Origin: Telluria antibiotica
GTDB taxonomy: Bacteria > Pseudomonadota > Gammaproteobacteria > Burkholderiales > Burkholderiaceae_D
DNA length: 64,000 nt
Direction: 5' to 3'
Assembly: GCF_011682055.1 (NCBI RefSeq)
Contig: NZ_JAAQOM010000025.1
Coordinates: forward strand, 1 to 64,000
Both the position numbers and the translations under genes were made by a program. The notes beneath the pieces were generated by a model, which was not told the DNA's origin, did not search any database, and was given only the letters and a program-made list of their open reading frames with translations. Shown here in pieces: positions 35,249-43,892 of the stretch. The stretch's first letter is position 1. The number at the start of each line of letters is the position of its first letter.

Positions 35249-35927
35249 CGACGCGGCCACGCCCGCCCACCTCGACGACGCCCAAGGAGATCGCGCGTTG
35301 TTCGTCAACGATACGGGCGAACTGCCACTCGACACGCGGCGCGTGCTCGTGCAGTTGCTGTCCGGCCCGTCGCTGGAGGGCCGGCGTCATGCCCGGCTCT
35401 GGCCCATCCTGCTGCGCGACGAACAGGTCATCCGCCGGCGCCTGGCCGACCTGTTTCTCGAACTCGTGCTGGACCGTGATCTGCAAGTCGCCTTCACGAC
35501 ACAGGTCGCCGCCGAAGAGCTGGACATTCCCATCCTGCTGCGGCGCGCGCAACTGACCTTCATCGATTCCGTGCTGCTGCTGTTCCTGCGCCAGCGGCTG
35601 ACCCAGGCCGATTCCTATAGCGAGCGTGCCGTGATCGCACGCGACGAGATCGTGGAAAACCTCATGCCATACGAACGGGCCGCCAGCACCGACCGGGCCG
35701 GTTTCAGCAAGCGCGTCAACGCGTCGATCGAAAAACTCAAGAAGCACAACATCCTGCAGAAACTGCGCGCCAGCGAAGACCGTTTCGAGATCGCACCGAC
35801 GCTCAAACTGCTGTTCTCGGCCGAGGAAATCATTGCGCTGACCGCGCTGTACGACCGCATGGCGGCCGGAGAATTGCCCACACTGGCGCGCCAGCCGGTG
35901 GACGACGACGAGGACGACGCACCATGA
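35229..35927 (+). CDS. jetB: Wadjet protein JetB (DUF4194, MksE/KITE-like)
   Basis: 232 aa. The DUF4194/winged-helix KITE-type subunit that binds the kleisin JetA. The conserved middle (LRQRLTQADSYSERAVIARDEIVENL) and FSKRVNASIEKLKKHNIL winged-helix parts are visible. It overlaps jetA by 20 bp and jetC by 4 bp (ATGA), as expected for a complex made in fixed ratio. Confidence 0.9.
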   Translation: MSEPAPDDAATPAHLDDAQGDRALFVNDTGELPLDTRRVLVQLLSGPSLEGRRHARLWPILLRDEQVIRRRLADLFLELVLDRDLQVAFTTQVAAEELDIPILLRRAQLTFIDSVLLLFLRQRLTQADSYSERAVIARDEIVENLMPYERAASTDRAGFSKRVNASIEKLKKHNILQKLRASEDRFEIAPTLKLLFSAEEIIALTALYDRMAAGELPTLARQPVDDDEDDAP

Positions 35928-38900
35928 ACATGCCGCTGCCCGCCACCGGCGAACAATTCCGCATGACCCGCCTCCAGGTGTTCAACTGGGGCACGTTCAG
36001 CGGCCTGCACGATATCCCGGTAAGCAAACGCGGCTTCCTCATCGTCGGGCGCTCCGGCGCCGGCAAATCCACCTTGCTCGATGCGCTGTCCGCCCTTCTC
36101 GTGCCGCCGCGCTGGATCGACTTCAATGCCGCCGCGCGCGAAGCCAGCCGTGCCGGCCGCGACCGCAACCTGGTCAGCTACGTGCGGGGCGCCTGGACCG
36201 CGCAAACGGATGCCGCATCCGGCGAATCCGCGGTGCGCTACCTGCGCGCGGGCACCACGTGGTCGGCGCTGGCACTGCAGTACGAGAACGAGGTTGGGCA
36301 GCAGGTGGCGCTGGTCCAATTGTTCTGGGTACGCGGCAATGCAAACAGCAACCGCGACGTGAAATCGTATTTCCTCGTCCTCGAGCGGCCCTTCGACCTG
36401 CGCGAACTGCAGGATTTCGGCAGCAATAATTTCGACGTGCGCAAGCTGAAACAGGCGCTGCCGGACGCGTTCGCGCGCGACGAGTTCCGGCCGTATTGCG
36501 AACGTTTCTGCCGCCTGCTCGGCATCGAAAGCGACATGGCGCTGCGCCTGCTGCACAAGACCCAATCGGCCAAGAACGTCGGCGACCTCAACGCCTTCCT
36601 GCGCGACTTCATGCTCGACAAGCCGGAAACCTTTGAAGTGGCCGACCGCCTGGTCAGCGAGTTCGGCGAACTGCATGCCGCGCACCAGGCCGTGGTGACG
36701 GCGCGCGAGCAGGTGCAAGTACTGGCGCCCGCGCGCAGCCGGCACCAGCACATGGAGGCGCTCGCACTGGAGCGCAACGGACTGCAGGAACTGGTGGCGG
36801 GCATGCACAGCTATCGCGAGCGGCTGCGCATGACCTTGCTGGCCGAGCACATCATCGCGCTCGGGATCGAACTGGAGGGCCTCGCCGGCAATGTCCAGCG
36901 CCACCAGAACGTGCTCGACAACCGCACCGCCGCCCTGCGTGACCTGGAGCGCCAGCGGCGCGAGGCCGGGGGTGAGCAGATCGAATCTTTCAATGATCAG
37001 ATCGAGACGCTGGGAAATCAACGCAAGGAACGCATGCGCAAGCGCCAGCAGGCGGTGGAAGCCTGCAAGGCGCTCGGCTGGGATTTTCGGGGAAACCCAC
37101 AAGGATTTGCCGAATTGCTCGGCATGGCGCGCCGGGAAATCGATGACTGGCAAAACGACGACCTCCAGCAGGAAGCCCTGCTGGCATTGGACCGCGAGGC
37201 GACCGAGGTACGCGTGCGGCGCGCCGGCGTCGACCACGAACTTGCCTCGCTGCGGCGCCAGCCGTCGAACATTCCGGCACCGATGCTGGAATTGCGGCGC
37301 CAGATCGCCGAATCCGTCGGCGTGGCGGAAGCAGCGCTGCCCTTCGTGGGCGAGCTGGTCGAGGTCAAGCCCGAAGAAAGCGCATGGCGTGGCGCCATCG
37401 AACGGGTGCTGCACGGGTTCGCGATGTCCATCCTCGTGCAGGAAGACCAGTACGCCGCCGTGTCCGCGTACGTCAACGACACCGACCTTCGACGCAAGCT
37501 GGTCTACTACCGCACGGTGCGCGGCGACCAGCCGGCGCGGCCGTTGCAGGCGCAATCGCTGGTACTGAAACTGAACGTCAAGGAGGACAGCTGTTCCGGC
37601 TGGCTGCAGAACGAATTGCGCCAGCGCTTCGACTACGACTGCGTCGATTCGCTGCGCGCGTTCCGGGCCGCACGCGAGCGCGCGCTCACGCGCGAGGGCC
37701 AGATCAAGCACAACCGTTCTCGCCACGAAAAGGACGACCGCACCAGCGTCGACGCCCGCCAATATTGGGTACTCGGTTTCGACAACCGTGCCAAGCTTGC
37801 CCTGTACGAGGAAGAATCCCGGCAGTTGCGGGAACGCGAGGCGCAGCTCGACGCGCAATTGCGCGCAATGCGCGGGCAACGCCAGGCGCGCGGCGCCCGT
37901 CTGCTGCAATGCCAGACCCTCATCAACCTGCAATGGCAGGAAATCGAGGTGCAGCCGCTGGTGGAGCGCATCGCCGCCATTCAGCGCCAGCTCGATGCGC
38001 TGCAGAAGGGAAACGCGGACTTGCAGCGCATCGAAGAGCACCTGCGCCAGCAGGAAGACTTGGTACAGGAGGCGCGCGATGCCCTGAACGGCGAACTCGT
38101 GGAACAACGGTCGCGCCAGATGCTGTGCGCGGAACAGGAAGCGCAGTTGACCGCACTGCGGAACGATCCCGCCATCGTGCAGCCGACGCCGCACCAGCAA
38201 TCGGGCCTGGCGCAGCGCTACGCTGCCTGGAACGGTACCGTGCGGCTGAAGGACGTGGACAATGCCGACCGCGCCGTCGGCAAGGCCTTGCACGACGAGA
38301 TCCGTGCCATCGAGGCCGAACTGGCGCAAGGTGAAAAATATGTGGAAGCCCAGTTCGCGATGTTCATCAACCGCTGGCGAGCGGATGCGGACGGCCTCGA
38401 CGCGCGCATGGCGGCGTCTCCGGATTTCTTCCGCAAGCTCGCCCGCCTCGAATCGGACGGGTTACCGGCACACGAACACCGCTTCTTCGACCTGCTTCAA
38501 AACCAGAGTCACCAGAACCTGGCGGCCTTGTCGAGCTATCTGAACGACGCACGCAAAGCGATCCTTGCCCGCATGGAGCTGGTCAACGACAGCCTGCGGC
38601 AGGTGCCCTTCAACAGCGGCGAGCACCAGCGCACCTACCTGCACATCCAGCCGAAGGATCGCCAGTTGCCCGAGGTTCAGCAATTCAAGCAGGACATCGT
38701 GGCCGCGCTCAAGCACGCGTGGATAGACGACCGCGAATTCGCCGAGGCCCGCTTCATCGACCTGCGTCGCCTGGTGAACCGGCTGGCCAGCCAGGAGGCG
38801 GACGATCGCCGCTGGCGCGAAGCCGTCCTCGATGTACGCCAGCACGTCGAATTCATCGGCCGCGAGTTCGACCAGGATGGTCAGGAAGTGCAGGTGCACC

Positions 38901-39286
38901 AGAGCGGCGCCGGCCTGTCCGGCGGCCAGCGCCAGAAACTGGCGACCACGGTGCTGGCCGCGGCCCTGCGCTACCAGCTCGGTGGCAACGATACCGGCAT
39001 GCCGCGTTACGCGCCGGTCGTGCTGGATGAAGCGTTCGACAAGGCGGACAATGAATTTACTGCCCTTGCCATGAACATATTTGCGAACTTCGGATTCCAG
39101 ATGATCGTCGCCACGCCGCTCAAGTCCGTGATGACGCTGGAGCCCTTCATTGGCGGTGCATGCTTCGTCGATATCCGCGAACGCAAAACATCCAGCGTGT
39201 TGCTGATCGAATACGATGACGAACGCCAGCGCCTCAAGTTGGCCGAGCCGCTGCATGCGGAGGACGCGCTTGAAGCTGCCGACTGA
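35924..39286 (+). CDS. jetC: Wadjet SMC-like ATPase JetC
   Basis: 1120 aa. Head ATPase motifs: Walker A GRSGAGKSTLLDAL (about residues 42-55), ABC signature LSGGQRQKL (from residue 998), and Walker B VVLDEAFDKAD (about 1033). Between them are long Arg/Gln/Glu-rich coiled coils broken near the middle by a hinge-like globular region. It is the MksB/SbcC-like motor that extrudes DNA loops to detect small circular DNA. Stop is at 39286, overlapping jetD. Confidence 0.95.
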   Translation: MNMPLPATGEQFRMTRLQVFNWGTFSGLHDIPVSKRGFLIVGRSGAGKSTLLDALSALLVPPRWIDFNAAAREASRAGRDRNLVSYVRGAWTAQTDAASGESAVRYLRAGTTWSALALQYENEVGQQVALVQLFWVRGNANSNRDVKSYFLVLERPFDLRELQDFGSNNFDVRKLKQALPDAFARDEFRPYCERFCRLLGIESDMALRLLHKTQSAKNVGDLNAFLRDFMLDKPETFEVADRLVSEFGELHAAHQAVVTAREQVQVLAPARSRHQHMEALALERNGLQELVAGMHSYRERLRMTLLAEHIIALGIELEGLAGNVQRHQNVLDNRTAALRDLERQRREAGGEQIESFNDQIETLGNQRKERMRKRQQAVEACKALGWDFRGNPQGFAELLGMARREIDDWQNDDLQQEALLALDREATEVRVRRAGVDHELASLRRQPSNIPAPMLELRRQIAESVGVAEAALPFVGELVEVKPEESAWRGAIERVLHGFAMSILVQEDQYAAVSAYVNDTDLRRKLVYYRTVRGDQPARPLQAQSLVLKLNVKEDSCSGWLQNELRQRFDYDCVDSLRAFRAARERALTREGQIKHNRSRHEKDDRTSVDARQYWVLGFDNRAKLALYEEESRQLREREAQLDAQLRAMRGQRQARGARLLQCQTLINLQWQEIEVQPLVERIAAIQRQLDALQKGNADLQRIEEHLRQQEDLVQEARDALNGELVEQRSRQMLCAEQEAQLTALRNDPAIVQPTPHQQSGLAQRYAAWNGTVRLKDVDNADRAVGKALHDEIRAIEAELAQGEKYVEAQFAMFINRWRADADGLDARMAASPDFFRKLARLESDGLPAHEHRFFDLLQNQSHQNLAALSSYLNDARKAILARMELVNDSLRQVPFNSGEHQRTYLHIQPKDRQLPEVQQFKQDIVAALKHAWIDDREFAEARFIDLRRLVNRLASQEADDRRWREAVLDVRQHVEFIGREFDQDGQEVQVHQSGAGLSGGQRQKLATTVLAAALRYQLGGNDTGMPRYAPVVLDEAFDKADNEFTALAMNIFANFGFQMIVATPLKSVMTLEPFIGGACFVDIRERKTSSVLLIEYDDERQRLKLAEPLHAEDALEAAD

Positions 39287-40460
39287 CGTTCGCGCACTGT
39301 TGCGGCGCCGCTTCGACAACCGCCATCGCGACTGGTTTGCCGCTCCGGATGCCGGCGAGGAATGGCCCTTGACGATTCCATTGGGCGTGCCTACCGAGCA
39401 GGCGGCGCGCGGTCGGTTGGACGCAGCCCTTGCCTGGGTGCGAGCGTGGCAATCGTGGCAGGGGACAGGCATGTTGCAGTGGACCGAGCGCCAATGGCGC
39501 ACACTTGGTACGCAACGCATGCCCGAACTGCTGCGCCTCGCGGGCCCGCGCGAAGTCGCCGCCTGGCTCGATGAGGCGGACCGCTGGGATCGCGCTTGTC
39601 GACGCGAGGCCGCGATGGTCCGGCGTTGGCCGGTATTGACGGGGCGCCTGAGTCGCTCGTTCGACGTGCTTGCCGATTATCCCGATGCCGATTTCGAACG
39701 GTTGGTCGCCACACTTGCCTGGCTTGAACGGCATCCGGATTCCGGCCTGTATCTGCGCCAGTTGCCGATCCCGGGTCTCGACACGAAGTGGATTGAAGCG
39801 CGAAAATCCGTCCTCGCGGAACTGCTATGCCGGGTAACGGGCCGTGCCGGCATCGATGGCGATTTCCATGCGCTGTGCGGCTTGCGCCGGGCGCCGCTGC
39901 GGCTGCGCATGCGCGTGCTCGACCCCACACTGCGCGACCGAGTCGGTGGGCTTGGCGACCTCACGGTACCGATCGAAGAATTGGCGCGCCTTGGTCTCGC
40001 GCCGCGCCACGTCGTCATCGTCGAGAACCTGCAGACGGGCCTCGCATTCGGCGATCTCCCCGGCACGGTGGTATTCATGGCGCTCGGTTATGGTGTCGAT
40101 GTGCTCGCCAGCGTGCCATGGATAAGCAAAGCGGATTGCTTTTACTGGGGTGATATCGACACACACGGTTTTGCCATACTGAGCCATTTAAGGGCCCGAC
40201 TGCCCGACGTCCGTTCGGTTTTCATGGACGAGCCCACGTTATTGGCACACCGTACCTTATGGAGCAGCGAGGCAAGCCAGCACGCCGCACAAGAATTACC
40301 GCATCTCCGTCCCGCCGAGCACACCCTGTACCGGGCACTCAAGGATCACGTGCCGGGGCCCGCTGTGCGGCTCGAGCAGGAACGGATTGCATGGGATTTC
40401 GTCTGGCCGACGCTCGTCGATTTATTCGCGACGCCACATGCGCCTCTGCGCGGCAATTAG
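39270..40460 (+). CDS. jetD: Wadjet Toprim nuclease JetD (DUF3322/DUF2220)
   Basis: 396 aa. The N-terminal part fits DUF3322 and the C-terminal part DUF2220. The Toprim acidic motifs are visible in VVIVENLQTG (around residue 252) and YWGDIDTHGFAIL (292-304), the residues that cleave DNA in the family. It cuts plasmids that JetABC recognises as small circles. TTG 39270 has GGAGG 6 bp upstream and is preferred; ATG 39255 is possible. It overlaps jetC by 17 bp. All four jet genes are intact. Confidence 0.92.
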   Translation: MKLPTDVRALLRRRFDNRHRDWFAAPDAGEEWPLTIPLGVPTEQAARGRLDAALAWVRAWQSWQGTGMLQWTERQWRTLGTQRMPELLRLAGPREVAAWLDEADRWDRACRREAAMVRRWPVLTGRLSRSFDVLADYPDADFERLVATLAWLERHPDSGLYLRQLPIPGLDTKWIEARKSVLAELLCRVTGRAGIDGDFHALCGLRRAPLRLRMRVLDPTLRDRVGGLGDLTVPIEELARLGLAPRHVVIVENLQTGLAFGDLPGTVVFMALGYGVDVLASVPWISKADCFYWGDIDTHGFAILSHLRARLPDVRSVFMDEPTLLAHRTLWSSEASQHAAQELPHLRPAEHTLYRALKDHVPGPAVRLEQERIAWDFVWPTLVDLFATPHAPLRGN

Positions 40461-40470
40461 CGCGAAACCG

Positions 40471-41040
40471 TCAATTCAACAACCGGCTATGCTTGGGCAG
40501 CTGCGCCGCCAGATACTCATGCTGGTCGGCCAGGATATTCCGGCCCCTCAGCAGATAATGCTCCGCGCGGCACGGCACATACGGTACGTAGATCAGCGGC
40601 CGGAATTGCTCGACCAGCAGATTGCCTTTCTCCTGGTTGCAGCGCTTGCAGGCCGTCACGCAATTCATCCACGTGTCCTGGCCGCCGCGCGACCTCGGCA
40701 GGATATGGTCACGCGACAGGTCCTTGTGGGGGAATTGGTTGCCGCAATAGGCGCAGATGTAGCGGTCTCGCTTGAACAGGAGGTCGTTCTGGTGCGTCAG
40801 CGGCAAGCCGGATTTGAACAGGCGCGTCATGATCTCGCTGCCGGCGATGGCGATGATCGGCTTGACCGCGATCTTCGACTGCACGCCCGAGCGCGAATAA
40901 CCGCCGCGGAAAATAAACTCGCGGGCGCCCAATTCCCACGCCACTTTGCCGGTCGCGTAATACAGGATCGCGTCTTCCGGCGGGATCCAGTCGAATGGGT
41001 TGCCTGCGATGTCGAGTGCCAGGATCTGGGTGTTCATCAT
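40471..41040 (-). CDS. HNH endonuclease
   Basis: 189 aa. The C-terminal HNH fold has both zinc CxxC pairs (CAYC, CKRC) and the DHILPRSRGGQDTW active region. The N-terminal half (ILALDIAGNPFDWI; AGSEIMTRLFKSGLPLTH) is typical of standalone bacterial HNH proteins related to restriction-type and phage enzymes. Tandem ATGs occur at 41040 and 41037. It is convergent with jetD with only 10 bp between stops, at the border of the accessory block. Confidence 0.88.
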   Translation of the reverse strand: MMNTQILALDIAGNPFDWIPPEDAILYYATGKVAWELGAREFIFRGGYSRSGVQSKIAVKPIIAIAGSEIMTRLFKSGLPLTHQNDLLFKRDRYICAYCGNQFPHKDLSRDHILPRSRGGQDTWMNCVTACKRCNQEKGNLLVEQFRPLIYVPYVPCRAEHYLLRGRNILADQHEYLAAQLPKHSRLLN

Positions 41041-41112
41041 GTCACCTTCCTCTATGGTGACAGGGTAACGTCAATAAGGACGAAAGTCAGCAACTTAATG
41101 CTGACCCGTGTT

Positions 41113-42264
41113 TCACGTATTCACCTGGCCGCGCAATCCGGCCGGCTTTGCGGCGAATGAAGGCACCGCGACCGGCTTCGCCAGCCCCGCCAGGAACCTT
41201 CCCAACGGGGTTTCGACCCAGTGAAAGAACGCCGCGCCGGCCGCCACGCTGGCCGCCCACGCCCAGATTACGCCGGCGCCCTGCAGGTACGCGTCGTCCG
41301 GCACGAAGCGCGTGAACGCCGCGTTCACGACGAGACACACGGGGAAATGCACGAGGAAAATCGAATACGAAATCTTGCCGAGATAGTTGACGACAGCCCA
41401 GCCGGAACTCGCATACGTGCTCAACCGCGTGCGCCCGAACAGGAACAGGACGCACGCAACGACGGCCGCCACCGCAATGCGGATCCGGAAATCGAGCGCC
41501 AGCGCCAGCACGGTCGGCACGGCCATCATCAGCAACAGTGCCAGCTTCGTCCCGAACGACCGGCGCGCATCGCTCGCCCACCAGGCGAGGATGCCGAGCC
41601 CATAGCTGCCGAAGAAATAAGGCGCCCAGACGTCGAACTCGGCGTCGCGATTGAAGTAGAACAACGAGACGCTCAGCCCCAGCGTGACGAGGAGCGGCAT
41701 CTCCCAGGTGCTGCGACGGTGGCCGGCGATGCGCCCGCCCAGCCACAGGAGGCCGGTGATGAGCGCATACAGCTGGAAATCGATGGCGACGTACCACGCG
41801 CCGGCCGACAGCGATTCGTAGCCCAGCACGCCGTGCAGCAACAGGACGTGGGCGGCCAGCTGCGACATATTGGGCGGCGCCGAGATCGAGTCGTGGACCA
41901 TCCACGTGCTTGCGAGCGCGGACGCGCCGATCGCCAGGAACATGGCCACGATGAAAGGCGGGGCCAGCTTCACGTAGCGGCGCCAGATCGTCCCCAACGG
42001 ATTACGGATGCCGGGCAGGCCGGACGGCGCCAGGGATTTCGCGACGAGGAAGCCGCTGATGACGAGGAACGCCTGGACGGCGATGCGGCCGTTGTGGTCG
42101 AGCCAGTCGACGATCGACGGCATCAGCGGCCGCGCGGCGTCGGCCATCGGGCCGTAGAACGCCAGGTGATGCAACACGATCAATTGTGCCGCACCAGCCT
42201 TCAACAGATTGATCAAGCCAAGTTGGACCGCTGCGTTCGGTCCGGACACTCCCGTAGCTTTCAT
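41113..42264 (-). CDS. Acyltransferase family 3 membrane protein (OafA/YrhL-like)
   Basis: 383 aa with about ten membrane helices. The family start (LINLLKAGAAQLIVLHHLAFYG, with the catalytic His) and the FLVISGFLVAKSL block are present. Such proteins transfer acyl groups to extracellular polysaccharide or lipid. ATG 42264 has GGCGGGG upstream, and the conserved start lies just after it; the frame is open further upstream to 42342. Confidence 0.85.
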   Translation of the reverse strand: MKATGVSGPNAAVQLGLINLLKAGAAQLIVLHHLAFYGPMADAARPLMPSIVDWLDHNGRIAVQAFLVISGFLVAKSLAPSGLPGIRNPLGTIWRRYVKLAPPFIVAMFLAIGASALASTWMVHDSISAPPNMSQLAAHVLLLHGVLGYESLSAGAWYVAIDFQLYALITGLLWLGGRIAGHRRSTWEMPLLVTLGLSVSLFYFNRDAEFDVWAPYFFGSYGLGILAWWASDARRSFGTKLALLLMMAVPTVLALALDFRIRIAVAAVVACVLFLFGRTRLSTYASSGWAVVNYLGKISYSIFLVHFPVCLVVNAAFTRFVPDDAYLQGAGVIWAWAASVAAGAAFFHWVETPLGRFLAGLAKPVAVPSFAAKPAGLRGQVNT

Positions 42265-42468
42265 GTGTGAGCCCCGCCATTCAATGTTGCCCAACGTTAA
42301 TCGAGCAACAAAAGTTGTCGATACAGCTGAGCGGGCGGCCATGATAGCCGAGCTGAATCGTGCGGGACCACGCTTTACAACTCGTAAAATTTGTTACATG
42401 AGGTTGCAAATTGTTTTGCAATGAATGGCCTGATGTGCGTTTTGCGGACGATTCAGGCCGTCCGACTA

Positions 42469-43680
42469 TCATGAACAACTACCATAGGCGTAATACCCGG
42501 CCGACGTCTGCCGCACGTCCGTATAAGCCGTCACCATGTAATACCCGAGGTATTGATTCGAATTCTTCGCATATACCTGCCCATCCGCCCCGATGTAGGC
42601 GCGGCCGGCCGACACGTGCGACACGTTGCTGGCATACCAGTGGCTGCACGTGAACGGCGCCGCCGCGTTGCCGCTGACGATTTTGTCGATCATGGTCTTG
42701 ATCGCGACCATCTGCCCGCCGCTCTTGGCCGGGAAATTCACGTCCTCGTAGCCCCACCAATCCCAGCATCCGCCCGGATTGTTTGCCGTGACGATCGTCT
42801 GCGGATACAGCACGATGATGTTGTTCGTATCGGCCCAGCGGTTATAGCCGGCGTTTTGATAAAAGGCCGTGCCGACGACGGACGCGCTTTGCAGGCAGCC
42901 ATGGAACGCCACGTGCAACCGGCACGACTCCCCCGCCGCGCAATTCGCGGGCACGTAGGCGTAGCCGCTGCTGGCCATGCTGTAGAAGTTCGGATTGAAG
43001 TTACCCCAGAAAACAGACTGGTCGAAGTTGATGAAGCTGCCGCTCAATGTTCCCGTGTTCTTGGGATTCAACGGCCCGTAAATCCACTTCAGGATTTCTC
43101 CCGCCGTATCGAAATTGCAGTTGTCGACGTAGGGGCTGCCGTTGACGGCACAACCATTGCCGAAGAAATCCGTCGGGACCGCGTGCTCCACGGCGAGGTT
43201 GTTCTTGTAATAGATATTGGCGGCCGGGAGGTACGAACCGTACATGGTTTTGAGGTCGTCCATGACGGGCTGGCGCACCGTGGAATCGATCGTCCCCGAC
43301 AACAGATACACCTTCGATGCGGCCATATTGCTGGTCGGGTCGATATAGCCGTTGCCCAACCACGTATTCACCACCGAATTCAGATACGGCACGTTGCGCG
43401 AGCCGGTATTCGCCATGCACGGGCCGACCGATATCGCGGCATTGCCTTGCGAGCAGTAATACGGGCCGCCGGCGACGATGCCCGCGCCTTTTTTCACCGT
43501 TTTCGAGTACGCAAAATGCATCTGCACCGCCATGTCGGCGCCGGACGAAAATCCGGACACCGACACGTCGTTCACGCTGACGTTGTACTTCGGCAGGGCG
43601 ACGACGGCCGCGAAGGCGCTCGTGCCGAGAAAACCAATGAGGATGCCGGCAAGATGTCTTGCCCTGGTCAGGATCGTCAT
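42469..43680 (-). CDS. Extracellular short-chain polyhydroxyalkanoate depolymerase, catalytic domain type 2
   Basis: 403 aa with a Sec signal peptide (ending AFA, residues 1-24). The nucleophile elbow is SGFSSGADMA near residue 45, placing the catalytic Ser early, as in type 2 PHB depolymerases. Further motifs (VAFHGCLQS and the NNPGGCWDWWGYED block) fit the family. It hydrolyses poly(3-hydroxybutyrate) outside the cell. The C-terminal part after residue ~340 resembles a substrate-binding/linker region. It is divergent from the TonB receptor gene. Confidence 0.88.
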   Translation of the reverse strand: MTILTRARHLAGILIGFLGTSAFAAVVALPKYNVSVNDVSVSGFSSGADMAVQMHFAYSKTVKKGAGIVAGGPYYCSQGNAAISVGPCMANTGSRNVPYLNSVVNTWLGNGYIDPTSNMAASKVYLLSGTIDSTVRQPVMDDLKTMYGSYLPAANIYYKNNLAVEHAVPTDFFGNGCAVNGSPYVDNCNFDTAGEILKWIYGPLNPKNTGTLSGSFINFDQSVFWGNFNPNFYSMASSGYAYVPANCAAGESCRLHVAFHGCLQSASVVGTAFYQNAGYNRWADTNNIIVLYPQTIVTANNPGGCWDWWGYEDVNFPAKSGGQMVAIKTMIDKIVSGNAAAPFTCSHWYASNVSHVSAGRAYIGADGQVYAKNSNQYLGYYMVTAYTDVRQTSAGYYAYGSCS

Positions 43681-43803
43681 GCTGTCTCCGATTGTTTGTC
43701 GTCGTGGGATTGACCCGAATCAGATTAGTTGAGGTAGACCGATGTGCAAGCGCAAAACAGTGTGCGCAACCGATCAGGCAGCTGTGCAAAAACGCGCCAT
43801 CGT

Positions 43804-43859
43804 GCGTCATCAATCGGTCATGCAGCAGTCATCGCGCAGTCATGTCATAAAGTTAATCT
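43804..43859 (+). promoter_or_regulatory. Tandem Pho box (PhoB site) before the TonB receptor-GDPD operon
   Basis: GTCAT occurs at 43806, 43817, 43828 and 43839, a strict 11-bp period, each preceded by C-x (heptamers GCGTCAT, CGGTCAT, CAGTCAT, CAGTCAT; consensus CTGTCAT with 4-bp spacers). This is the hallmark of PhoB binding to one face of DNA. A further GTCAT follows at 43844, and TAATCT at 43854-43859 could be the -10. PhoB boxes activate genes under phosphate starvation. Confidence 0.8.
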
Positions 43860-43892
43860 GCCGACCACTTCAACCTTCCGGCAGCTCGACTG

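Noticed and set aside
35615..38329. 904-codon minus-strand open frame
   Set aside because: It lies antisense to jetB-jetC in the frame that mirrors high-GC codon usage (many Leu/Arg/His/Gln/Val), with no domain and no ribosome site. The plus-strand genes have clear motifs.
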